Assembly (NCBI GenBank): GCA_030612185.1
Contig: JAUWOI010000004.1
Location: 1 to 25,722, forward strand
Source of the DNA: Anaerolineae bacterium
Lineage (GTDB): Bacteria > Chloroflexota > Anaerolineae > B4-G1
DNA length: 25,722 nt
Direction: 5' to 3'
Of this stretch, positions 12,865 to 19,822 are shown in pieces (the stretch's first letter is position 1; each line of letters starts with the position of its first letter). The notes under the pieces were generated by a model that saw only the letters and a list, made by a program, of their open reading frames with translations, was not told the DNA's origin and searched no databases. A program made the translations under genes and the position numbers.

Positions 12865-15771
12865 ATGAACCAGACCAAACAACAAACGGACATGCTCCAG
12901 GAACAGATCAATCGCCGCCGTAAGCGCGGCAAGGAAGAACTCGTCAAAATCGTCAACCAGGGCCGGCACCCGGTCTACAGCACATTTGAAGTGTGTTCTA
13001 CGTCCGAACGAGTCTATACTGTCCAGATTCGCTCGCTCACCGAGCGACTCAACACCTGCACCTGTCCCGATTACCGCACCAACACTATCGGGACGTGCAA
13101 GCACATCGAAGGTGTGCTGATCAACCTGGCAAAAGAGTTCGCTGACCAGTGGGAGGAGTTCATCGCCCAGGCCCCGCCCACTGCCCAGATGTACGTCCAC
13201 CACGCCGAGCGAACCACCGTCCGCGTCACTTTGCCTTTCCCGAAACGCAAGAGGCTATACTCGTTGCTGACCCGTTACTTCGACGCCGAAGGGGTCTTGC
13301 AGGGCAAGGTCACGCAGAGCCTGCCCGCGCTGCTCAGCGAACTGAACCGATCGCCGGCCCGCGACCGCGAGCAGATTCACGTGGACCAGGCTGTACACGA
13401 CTACTTGAAGAATCAACGGGACGTCGAGGCAGTTCAACAACAGAGGCGCTGGTTCCTCGACCAGGTGGAGCAGGGCAACCGCTCACTCAACGTCCTCTCG
13501 ACGCCGCTCTATGGTTACCAGGAAGAGGGCGTGCTCCACCTGACCTTTGGCCAGCGCATGCTACTGGCCGACGACATGGGCCTGGGCAAGACGGTGCAGG
13601 CTATCGCCGCCGCCGCCCTGCTCAAGCAACTGCGCGACATCCGGCACGTGCTGATCGTCTGCCCCGCCTCGCTCAAGCACCAGTGGGCGCGCGAAATCCG
13701 TCGCTTCACCTCGCTGTCCGTCCAGGTCATCGAGGGCAACCCGATTCAGCGCCGCAGTCTTTATCGGGACCTCCAGTTCTTCAACACCATCAACTATGAA
13801 CTGGTGCGCTTCGACGAGGAGGAGATCGCCCGGCGGGAGTTCGACCTGGTGATCCTCGACGAAGCGCAGAGGATCAAAAACTGGCGCACCAAGACGGCGG
13901 ACAAGGTCAAGCGACTGCGCAGTCCCTACGCCTTCGTCCTGACCGGCACCCCGCTGGAGAACCGGCTGGATGAACTCTACTCGGTCTTTCAGTTCATTGA
14001 CCCCACCATCCTCGGCCCCCTGTGGCGCTTCAACCAACGCTACTACGATACTGAACGGCGGCCCTCCGGCTCCTACAAGGTGCTGGGCTACAAGAACCTG
14101 GACGAACTGCGCCACCGCATCGCGCCTTACGTCCTGCGCCGCGTGCGCGAGGAGGTGCTGCTCGCCCTGCCAGAACGCATTGACAGCAACTTTTTCGTCG
14201 AGATGACCGATGCCCAGTGGGCTGCTTATGCTGAATATGAGCGAAGAGTTGCCCAGTTGATGGCGCGAGCACGCCGGCGCCCGCTCACGCCGAAGGAGCA
14301 CAAGATTCTTCTGGGCTCTCTGGTCAAAATGCGCCTGATCTGCAACGCCCTGGCGCTCCACGATCCAGAGATCAAACCCCAGGACTGCGAGAAGACTGCT
14401 CCCAAACTGCGCGAGTTGCGCGAGATTCTCGGCGAGGAGGTCGCCAGCAACGGGCGCAAGGCTATCATCTTCAGCCAGTGGACGCGGATGCTCGATCTGA
14501 CCGAGCCGGCGCTGGAGAGGCTCAAACTGGGCTGGGTCAAACTGACCGGCGCCGTGCCCTCCAAGAAGCGCGGCGCGCTCATTGAGCAGTTCTTCGAGGA
14601 CCCCCAGTGCAAAGTGTTCCTCTCGACCGACGCCGGTGGCGTGGGATTGAACCTGCAGGCCGCCAGTATGGTCGTCAACCTCGACCTGCCCTGGAACCCG
14701 GCTGTGCTCGCCCAGCGCATCGCCCGCGCGCACCGTCACGGCCAGGCGCACACCGTCAACGTCGTCAACCTGATCGCCAAAGGCACGATCGAGGAGCGCA
14801 TGCTCGACACGCTGGCCGCCAAGCGGGCCGTCTTCGACGCGGCGTTCAACGAGGATAGCACCGTCACTGACCTTTCGTTCAAGGACGCGGGCCAGGGCGT
14901 CTTGCAGCGGCTCGAAGTGCTGCTGGGCGCTCGGGAGGCGATCAGGCCGGAACTGGTGCTCGAACCGACTGCAGTTGAGGCAGAACCAGAGGCCGTGCCT
15001 GCGCCCACGTTGCAGGGCTTCGCCGACCTGCTGGTGGGGCGCTACCCAGGCCGTATCCTCCTGGTGCGACAGGCTCCGCAACTCCCCTCCGCTCCCGCCG
15101 CCTGCCACGAGAGTACTCTCGCAGTGGATGGGAACGTCCTCGTCGTCGTGGACCGCGGACCGGCCAAACTGCGCTCCAAGGTCGAAACGTTACTCAACGA
15201 ACACTACGGCGACTTTCCGACGCCGGGTCTGTTGCTGATGGAGCAGGAGGGCTACCGGGCGCTCTCCGCTCTCACCGGTGGGGTGATGGAGCAGACAGCC
15301 GGGCTCGCTCCCGTCTACCAGGCCCCGGCCATCCCCGCGCCGGCCCGCGACGACGAGCGTAAGGCGTTGGAGAGGCGGCTGCGCCGCGCCAACAAAGGCT
15401 TCGACACGGCCGACAAGCGGCTCAAACTGGCGTCCGTCGTGTTGCAGGGCGGCTTCCCGGAGGAAGTGATGCGCCCGGTGCGCCAGGCACTCGCCTGGTC
15501 ACTCAACGCGCATCTGTCCCTCTTTAAAGAGCGTACCCCCGACGACAAACTGCCCTCCCCGCGCCTGGTGGAGGCGGAACTGGTCGCTCCCGGCCGCGTC
15601 CCCACCGATCTGGCCGCTCGCGTGGACCGCGTCCGTGCCCTCACCGCCCCGCTGGCTGAGGACGAAGAGGAGGCCCCGCCCCCCAGCGTCGAGGCCGCCG
15701 AGGGGTTCATTGCCACCGTGCAGGAACTGATTGACCTGGGGCGGGAGTTGGTCGCGCAAGAGATGTTGTAG
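12865..15771 (+). CDS. SWIM zinc-finger SNF2-family helicase/ATPase
   Basis: A 968-aa DNA-translocating ATPase of the HepA/RapA-SNF2 group. Residues 65-80 form a SWIM finger (C65-x-C67 then C78-x-H80). Helicase motif I is DDMGLGKTVQAI (about 236-247), motif II DEAQ (332-335), motif III TGTPLENRLDELY. Lobe 2 shows IIFSQWTRMLDL, STDAGGVGLNLQAA and QRIARAHRHGQ (motifs V and VI). Beyond about residue 690 lies a 280-residue extension without a recognised domain, containing RRLRRANKGFDTADKRLKLA and an acidic stretch. The ATG follows AAGGGAG by 6 nt. SWIM-SNF2 proteins are known in transcription recycling and in defence islands; no partner gene is adjacent, so the role is open. Residues about 747-754 are encoded by a dispersed palindrome. 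Confidence 0.95.
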   Translation: MNQTKQQTDMLQEQINRRRKRGKEELVKIVNQGRHPVYSTFEVCSTSERVYTVQIRSLTERLNTCTCPDYRTNTIGTCKHIEGVLINLAKEFADQWEEFIAQAPPTAQMYVHHAERTTVRVTLPFPKRKRLYSLLTRYFDAEGVLQGKVTQSLPALLSELNRSPARDREQIHVDQAVHDYLKNQRDVEAVQQQRRWFLDQVEQGNRSLNVLSTPLYGYQEEGVLHLTFGQRMLLADDMGLGKTVQAIAAAALLKQLRDIRHVLIVCPASLKHQWAREIRRFTSLSVQVIEGNPIQRRSLYRDLQFFNTINYELVRFDEEEIARREFDLVILDEAQRIKNWRTKTADKVKRLRSPYAFVLTGTPLENRLDELYSVFQFIDPTILGPLWRFNQRYYDTERRPSGSYKVLGYKNLDELRHRIAPYVLRRVREEVLLALPERIDSNFFVEMTDAQWAAYAEYERRVAQLMARARRRPLTPKEHKILLGSLVKMRLICNALALHDPEIKPQDCEKTAPKLRELREILGEEVASNGRKAIIFSQWTRMLDLTEPALERLKLGWVKLTGAVPSKKRGALIEQFFEDPQCKVFLSTDAGGVGLNLQAASMVVNLDLPWNPAVLAQRIARAHRHGQAHTVNVVNLIAKGTIEERMLDTLAAKRAVFDAAFNEDSTVTDLSFKDAGQGVLQRLEVLLGAREAIRPELVLEPTAVEAEPEAVPAPTLQGFADLLVGRYPGRILLVRQAPQLPSAPAACHESTLAVDGNVLVVVDRGPAKLRSKVETLLNEHYGDFPTPGLLLMEQEGYRALSALTGGVMEQTAGLAPVYQAPAIPAPARDDERKALERRLRRANKGFDTADKRLKLASVVLQGGFPEEVMRPVRQALAWSLNAHLSLFKERTPDDKLPSPRLVEAELVAPGRVPTDLAARVDRVRALTAPLAEDEEEAPPPSVEAAEGFIATVQELIDLGRELVAQEML
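15105..15127. repeat. Palindromic 'GAGTACTC' repeat inside the helicase gene
   Basis: The 12-bp perfect palindrome GAGAGTACTCTC flanked by CCAC and GCAGTGG. It encodes CHESTLAV in the unconserved C-terminal extension. The same unit occurs at 18692, 19739 and 22523. Confidence 0.7.
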
Positions 15772-15856
15772 GGCCGGATCCGCTGGCGGCGGTAGCGACC
15801 CTCCGCGCACCTGGCCTTGCTTGCTTCGCAGATAGCGCAGACAGGAATACGATACC

Positions 15857-15885
15857 TTGACCGAATTCGCCTCGAACGCTATAAT
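15857..15885 (+). promoter_or_regulatory. Sigma70-type promoter of the nucleotidyltransferase-like pseudogene
   Basis: TTGACC (15857-15862), a 17-bp spacer and a perfect TATAAT (15880-15885). The predicted start is near 15892, 13 nt before the GTG at 15905. Confidence 0.82.
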
Positions 15886-15904
15886 GGGCGTACGGGGCCG
15901 GTGA

Positions 15905-16336
15905 GTGAACGGCTCAAGGCCGGCCGAGTTCTACGACCAGGAGACCGCTGAAAGGGTGGAGGGCTATGGTACAGAAATCGTCGAATTTGTCCAGAGCCAC
16001 CTGGGGTGATTATCCCCACTGCTCTTTGGCTCGGTGACCACCGGCGAGTTCACCCAGTACAGCGACGCCGATGTACTGGTGGTCTTTGAGCACCCGGTGG
16101 ATTGGGAAACGGTTTACGCTTGTAGCGACGGCATTGTCCAGCCGGTGGTGAAGACGAAGGACGAACTGACAGCACAGATCATCTCCGGCGAGCCATTATT
16201 CTGCGAGATCGCGGAAGATGGCCAGGTGCTCTTCGACGCCGACGGCGTGTACGAGCGACTGCAGCGCCACGTTGCCGCCGCCCGCAAGCGTTGGGGGCTG
16301 GAACGGACCGCCGACGGCTGGCGTTGGACCGCTTGA
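15905..16336 (+). pseudogene. MNT-type nucleotidyltransferase-like gene interrupted by one in-frame TGA
   Basis: The frame from GTG 15905 reads NGSRPAEFYDQETAERVEG, then TEIVEFVQSHLG, then TGA at 16007, then LSPLLFGSVTTGEFTQYSDADVLVVFE to the stop at 16336. LFGS followed by SDADVLVV is the active-site signature of the Pol-beta/MNT nucleotidyltransferase fold, and the sequence before the stop is protein-like. Read through, it would be about 143 aa in one unbroken frame. The simplest explanation is a single C-to-T change, CGA (Arg) to TGA. Restarting at GTG 16034 would lose LFGS, so the downstream fragment should be inactive. TGA is an ordinary stop elsewhere in the window, so recoding is unlikely. 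Promoter and terminator are both intact, which suggests recent inactivation or a sequencing error. No HEPN partner is adjacent. Confidence 0.75.
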
Positions 16337-16378
16337 GGCGTACATGGGGGCGATACGAGGAGATGAGAACAGCGGATC

Positions 16379-16417
16379 AGCGGGAGTTGACCCCACGCGG
16401 GCAATCTCCCGCTTTTG
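16379..16417 (+). terminator. Intrinsic terminator of the nucleotidyltransferase-like gene
   Basis: A perfect 8-bp stem AGCGGGAG / CTCCCGCT with a 19-nt loop followed by TTTTG, 43 nt past the stop codon. Confidence 0.65.
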
Positions 16418-16456
16418 CACTGTAACGGTATTGTAACCCCACGGCACTGAGTTTTG

Positions 16457-16465
16457 TGCTATAAT
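16457..16465 (+). promoter_or_regulatory. Extended -10 promoter upstream of the PKD/FN3 gene
   Basis: TGCTATAAT is an extended -10 (TGn plus TATAAT) at 16457-16465. No good -35 lies 17 bp upstream, as is usual for extended -10 promoters. The predicted start is near 16472. Confidence 0.6.
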
Positions 16466-16471
16466 GTTAGA

Positions 16472-16618
16472 TGTGACAACCAACCAATAGAGAAGAAGTT
16501 TTCGGCCTTGAGAGAAGGGGGCGGCGTGATTGACTGGCTGGTATTCACTGAACTCCCTGGTTCTATCAGACGATTGACGCGCCAAGAGGGGCCTGGCCCT
16601 CGTCTTGGCGCGTCTTTG
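16472..16618 (+). ncRNA. Candidate attenuator leader or small RNA of about 147 nt
   Basis: The segment runs from the predicted start of the promoter at 16457-16465 to the T-rich end of the intrinsic terminator at 16576-16618. It has no ribosome-binding site or credible ORF. I do not recognise a riboswitch class in it. Because the next gene starts 72 nt after the terminator, it could be a conditional leader for that gene or a free-standing small RNA. Boundaries are predicted, not observed. Confidence 0.45.
16576..16618 (+). terminator. Strong intrinsic terminator between promoter and PKD/FN3 gene
   Basis: A perfect 12-bp outer stem GACGCGCCAAGA / TCTTGGCGCGTC whose 15-nt interior can pair further (GGGG..CCC), followed by TTTGCTTT. 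It lies inside the presumed 5' leader, not after a gene. Confidence 0.75.
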
Positions 16619-16689
16619 CTTTCCCGCCAGAAACCCTGGTGCGACTATGGCGATTCACCCCTTAGTGCGATCAAGAAAGGAGTAGAACT

Positions 16690-18462
16690 ATGAAAGCGCA
16701 ACAGTTAACCCTGTCAAGGTTTGTCGTGTTCATCGCTCTGCTACTGGTTCTTGTGCCTGGCGTTGCTGTGCTTGCGGTGGCTCAATCGCAGCCAGTTGAC
16801 CCAGCCACGCCTGAAATGCTCATTGAGAACACCAGCCGGTTTGACGCAAGTGCCCGCTTGCGCGGACACGCCGGGAGCGATAGTACAGTGGTTCAGGTCG
16901 CCGTGCTGCAAGACACGTATAGCCTCCAAGGTGGAAGTGTGATCAAGACAGTCACTCCCACGGGGCAGGTAAGGCATGGTGACGAACTCACCTACACTCT
17001 GGTCATCTCGGCTGCGCCCGGTGTACAGTTGGGGCTTTATGACCCGCTAACAACTACGACCTTCACGCGTTTTGTGGAGCGGCCCACCACAAGCGTCATC
17101 ACGCATGCCGGCGGCATCATCACAGGCACGCTGACGGTAACACCCACCAACCAGGTGACGGTCCGCTTTGTCGTACAGGCGGGTGGTTCCGGCACGGCGA
17201 TGCTTCCAGCCGACATCACAAACCGTGCCTGCATCTATCTCGCCGGTGGGACGCTGGGTGGCTGCGCCTGGTCAAATGAGGTGACCAATCCTCTCGTCTG
17301 GAGCGTCTATCTGCCCCTCATTCTGCGCAGTTACACGCCGGTACAGGCAGATTTCACAGCCTGGCCCACCTCTGGCGTGGCTCCGCTGACAGTGGTTTTC
17401 ACCAACACTTCGGCCGGGGGCTACACCGCCAGCCTATGGAACTTCGGCGATGGTTCGACTGCGCTCACCACAGGCGGCATCACCAGCACGCAAACCAGCC
17501 CGACCCACACCTACACGGAGACAGGATCATACACCGTTACCCTGGCCGTCAGTGGGCCGGGTGAGATGGACACACTGATCCGCCCCAATTACGTCACTGT
17601 GTCCGCTGACGCCCCACCAGAGGCTCCCAGCCATCTGCAAGCCACGCCCATCAGTTGGAGCCAGATCCGGTTGGACTGGCAGGACAACTCGCCTGACGAA
17701 ACCGGCTTTACCATCTATGATGGGGCTACCTGGGTGGCGAACGTCGGGGCCAACACGACCTCATACACAGTCGGGGACCTGGCGCCCGAGTCTTACTATT
17801 GCTTCCATGTCTATGCCTTCAACGGCTACGGCAACTCACCCTGGAGCGATTGGGCTTGCGCCACTACCTTCTCGTGTGCTGAGGGGATTACTAACGGCGG
17901 CTTCGAGTACGACGGTGACTGGGAACTCATTACCACGCCGTATCCTGCCGGCTACACCACGGCGACCGTCCACAGCGGCAACCGCTCCATGCGTGCGGGC
18001 ATCGTCGAGCCAGGCGACAACCGTTACAGTTACTCCTCATTCCAGCAGACGGTGACCATCCCCGCCGACGCTATCAGTGGTACGCTGCGCTTCTGGCTCT
18101 ATCCCGTAAGCGGGGAGCCTCCGGCTAACCTGACCCTCCCCGTACGTCCACTGGCTGCTACCGTCGAGGAGGCCAACCTGGCGAGCGATATGCAATACGT
18201 GCTCGTCCTCAACGAGTATGACGAGTGGATCAGGACGCTGATCTGGCAGCGAACGGATGATCCACAATGGACGTCACACCAGTTCGACATGGAGGTCCAC
18301 GCTGGTAAGACCATCAAACTGCAATTCGGCGTTTACAACGATGGATGGGACGGTGTCACGGCTATATACGTAGACGACGTCTCACTGGAAATTTGCGATG
18401 CAGTGACACAGGGGAACGCTGTTTACGAGCGGCGTTGGCCGCGTGGGGGCATCATCCCTTAA
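16690..18462 (+). CDS. Secreted multidomain surface protein (DUF11-like, PKD, FN3, C-terminal 174-residue module)
   Basis: A 590-aa exported protein with no enzymatic signature. Residues 1-32 are a signal peptide. Residues 75-180 resemble a DUF11-type beta domain (VIKTVTPTGQVRHGDELTYT). YLPLILR lies at about 207-213, a PKD domain at about 215-305 (LWNFGDGS; THTYTETGSYTVTLAVSG), and a fibronectin III domain at about 308-394 (APSHLQATPIS; IRLDWQDNSPDETGF). Residues 396-569 form a galactose-binding-like module bounded by Cys at both ends, which recurs in two later genes, followed by a 21-residue tail. The ATG has AAAGGAG 7 nt upstream. It probably adheres to carbohydrate or envelope surfaces; the ligand is unknown. 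First of four consecutive exported proteins. Confidence 0.9.
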   Translation: MKAQQLTLSRFVVFIALLLVLVPGVAVLAVAQSQPVDPATPEMLIENTSRFDASARLRGHAGSDSTVVQVAVLQDTYSLQGGSVIKTVTPTGQVRHGDELTYTLVISAAPGVQLGLYDPLTTTTFTRFVERPTTSVITHAGGIITGTLTVTPTNQVTVRFVVQAGGSGTAMLPADITNRACIYLAGGTLGGCAWSNEVTNPLVWSVYLPLILRSYTPVQADFTAWPTSGVAPLTVVFTNTSAGGYTASLWNFGDGSTALTTGGITSTQTSPTHTYTETGSYTVTLAVSGPGEMDTLIRPNYVTVSADAPPEAPSHLQATPISWSQIRLDWQDNSPDETGFTIYDGATWVANVGANTTSYTVGDLAPESYYCFHVYAFNGYGNSPWSDWACATTFSCAEGITNGGFEYDGDWELITTPYPAGYTTATVHSGNRSMRAGIVEPGDNRYSYSSFQQTVTIPADAISGTLRFWLYPVSGEPPANLTLPVRPLAATVEEANLASDMQYVLVLNEYDEWIRTLIWQRTDDPQWTSHQFDMEVHAGKTIKLQFGVYNDGWDGVTAIYVDDVSLEICDAVTQGNAVYERRWPRGGIIP

Positions 18463-18470
18463 GCGTGAAC

Positions 18471-18612
18471 CAGCAATTCCCGTTATGGCGTCAAGACCTG
18501 ACAGGTTTCCACGAATCTTGTGACTTGAGGCCCCATTTGTCACTCGGCAACTGTGTTGCACAGCAAGTCTTGGATAGAAACCTGTCAGGTCTGATCATAC
18601 CGGGAATTACTG
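18471..18612. mobile_element. Nested inverted-repeat element (MITE/REP-like)
   Basis: The outer ends CAGCAATTCCCG and CGGGAATTACTG pair at 11 of 12 positions. Inside them GACCTGACAGGTTTC (18495-18509) and its exact complement (18577-18591) pair perfectly. The 142-bp unit fills the gap between the PKD/FN3 gene and the LysM gene and ends 12 bp before the LysM ribosome-binding site. Confidence 0.65.
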
Positions 18613-18636
18613 CAAAATAGTCAAGGAGGAAGTGAA

Positions 18637-19428
18637 ATGGACGTGCGTGAAACTACGTACACGATTCGTGAGGTCAAAGCGCTGGCGAGCTCCACTGCGA
18701 GAGTACCACCGCGAGTACTCGTGGCGGGGCTCTCGTGGCAGGCGTGGGCCAGGCAGGTGCTGCTTGGGCGATGGGTTCTTGGTGTCGGTATCGTCGTGCT
18801 GGCGCTGGCGAGTGCGGCGACCGCGCTGGCCGCAGGCGGTGAGCGGACACCGGGGCAGATCGTTGCATCCTCGCCACTCCCTACACCTACGCTCCCTGTT
18901 CCTACTGCCGTTCCTACGGCCGCTCCTACTCCGATCCCATCGAGTGGGTTCTACTATACGGTGCGCCCCGGTGACACCCTGTACAGCATTGCCCGGCGCT
19001 TCGGAACCACCGCCCAGGCTATTGTCCAGGCCAATGGCATCCTCAACCCCAACCAGATTTTCTCCGGACAGGTGTTCTGGATACCCTCTGGCAGCGGAGA
19101 GCCGACCGGGCCGACCACCTACTACATCGTCCAAAGGGGTGACACGCTCTATTCCATTGCCCGGCGCTTCGGGACAACTTACCAGGCATTGGCAGCCCTG
19201 AATGGTCTGCGCTATCCCTACACCATCTACGTTGGGCAGCGGCTTTTCGTCTCCGGTTCCGGCACGCCGTGGCCGCCACCTTCACAAACGGTCTACGTCG
19301 TCCAACGAGGTGACACGCTCTGGTCTATTGCCCTGCGTTTCGGCACCACGCCCTGGGCTATCGCCGCTGCCAACAGTTTACGGAATCTAAACACCATCTA
19401 CGTTGGACAGCGGCTAATCATCCCGTAG
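18637..19428 (+). CDS. Membrane-anchored triple-LysM protein
   Basis: A 263-aa peptidoglycan- or chitin-type glycan-binding protein. A cytoplasmic N-terminus of about 44 residues is followed by a membrane helix at about 45-65, then a Pro/Thr linker (PTPTLPVPT). Three LysM domains follow at about 106-150, 162-206 and 219-263, each with the YxVxxGDTLxSIARRFGT start and the NxIxxGQxLxIP end. No catalytic domain is attached, so it probably anchors or organises envelope components. AAGGAGG lies 7 nt before the ATG. Residues about 19-35 (STARVPPRVLVAGLSWQ) are encoded by a dispersed palindromic repeat, so the N-terminus is unusual. An ATG after the repeat is lacking, so the long form seems to be made. 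Confidence 0.92.
   Translation: MDVRETTYTIREVKALASSTARVPPRVLVAGLSWQAWARQVLLGRWVLGVGIVVLALASAATALAAGGERTPGQIVASSPLPTPTLPVPTAVPTAAPTPIPSSGFYYTVRPGDTLYSIARRFGTTAQAIVQANGILNPNQIFSGQVFWIPSGSGEPTGPTTYYIVQRGDTLYSIARRFGTTYQALAALNGLRYPYTIYVGQRLFVSGSGTPWPPPSQTVYVVQRGDTLWSIALRFGTTPWAIAAANSLRNLNTIYVGQRLIIP
18692..18738. repeat. Palindromic 'GAGTACTC' repeat inside the LysM gene
   Basis: Contains CCACTGCGAGAGTACCACC, then GCGAGTACTCGTGGCGGGGC, then TCTCGTGG. It is nearly the same as the intergenic copy at 22523-22565, which shows that it is a repeat and not ordinary coding sequence. It lies in frame in the cytoplasmic N-terminus. Confidence 0.85.
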
Positions 19429-19434
19429 GGAACT

Positions 19435-19602
19435 TTGGATTTAAAGCAATACGGTTTAGTTAAGACCTCCGAGGTCTCCGGCAAGAGCTTCGTAGGCACG
19501 AAATATGCCGTATTGAGCAAAAATGCTGTCGTGCAAGGGTCTCGTGAGACCTCGGAGGTCTGGACGTTGCTTATCTGAACCGTATTGGATTTAAAGCAAT
19601 AC
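19435..19602. mobile_element. MITE-like element flanked by 18-bp direct repeats
   Basis: TTGGATTTAAAGCAATAC occurs exactly at 19435-19452 and 19585-19602. Between and overlapping them are inverted ends: CAATACGGTTTAGTTAAG on the left and the complement of CAATACGGTTCAGATAAG on the right (16 of 18 match). Within these AGACCTCCGAGGTCT and its exact complement form an inner pair. The structure fits a small transposed unit with target duplication or recombination between direct repeats. Confidence 0.65.
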
Positions 19603-19627
19603 CGCAAAAGTTACTTGGCAACAGGCC

Positions 19628-19696
19628 GTCATTCTGAGCGTAGCGAAGAATCTCCCTTTACAAGGACTGAGACCCTTCGACTTCGCTCAGGGTGAC
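19628..19696. repeat. Dispersed inverted repeat, 'GTCATTCTGAGCG' family, copy 2
   Basis: The left arm GTCATTCTGAGCGTAGCGAA continues to AATCTC (19654). The right arm GAGACCCTTCGACTTCGCTC continues to AGGGTGAC (19696). The arms are imperfect complements. Related to 12417-12512. The right arm shares TTCGACTTCGCTCA with the repeat inside the PKD domains. Confidence 0.8.
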
Positions 19697-19738
19697 GTAG
19701 CAAGTTTTGCGTTACTGCGATTTAAGATTGGTGGCCTG

Positions 19739-19780
19739 CCACGCCTGCCACGAGTACTCGCAGTGGAGTACTCGCAGTGG
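19739..19780. repeat. Palindromic 'GAGTACTC' repeat, intergenic copy
   Basis: CCACGCCTGCCACGAGTACT, then CGCAGTGGAGTACTCGCAGTGG in two parts, with the half-unit GAGTACTCGCAGTGG duplicated. It lies about 40 bp upstream of the M28 gene start and is in reverse orientation relative to the copy in the LysM gene. Confidence 0.8.
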
Positions 19781-19822
19781 ATGTAAGATTTGGAGATTTA
19801 GGGTTACGCATGCTAACAAAGT

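Larger units (their letters stand above)
19429..19822. other. Gene-free interval packed with repeats
   Basis: About 390 bp between the LysM and M28 genes with no coding signal. It holds the elements at 19435-19602, 19628-19696 and 19739-19780. No clear promoter for the M28 gene is visible. Confidence 0.65.

Noticed and set aside
13561..15108. 515-codon minus-strand open frame opposite the helicase
   Set aside because: It is a shadow of a GC-rich gene; the plus strand carries all helicase motifs. The same holds for the 568-codon frame opposite the M28 gene (20438-22144) and the 302-codon frame opposite the lipid kinase.
16007..16009. TGA recoding (selenocysteine or a TGA-sense code) in the nucleotidyltransferase-like gene
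   Set aside because: TGA ends several intact genes here (the HNH partner, dnaJ, the CHAP gene), no SECIS-like hairpin was found and Cys or Sec is not expected at this place.
16454..16693. 79-codon open frame ending in an ATGA overlap with the PKD/FN3 start
   Set aside because: Its TTG start lies over the -10 box, it has no ribosome-binding site and it runs through the terminator hairpin. The overlap with the next ATG is probably chance.
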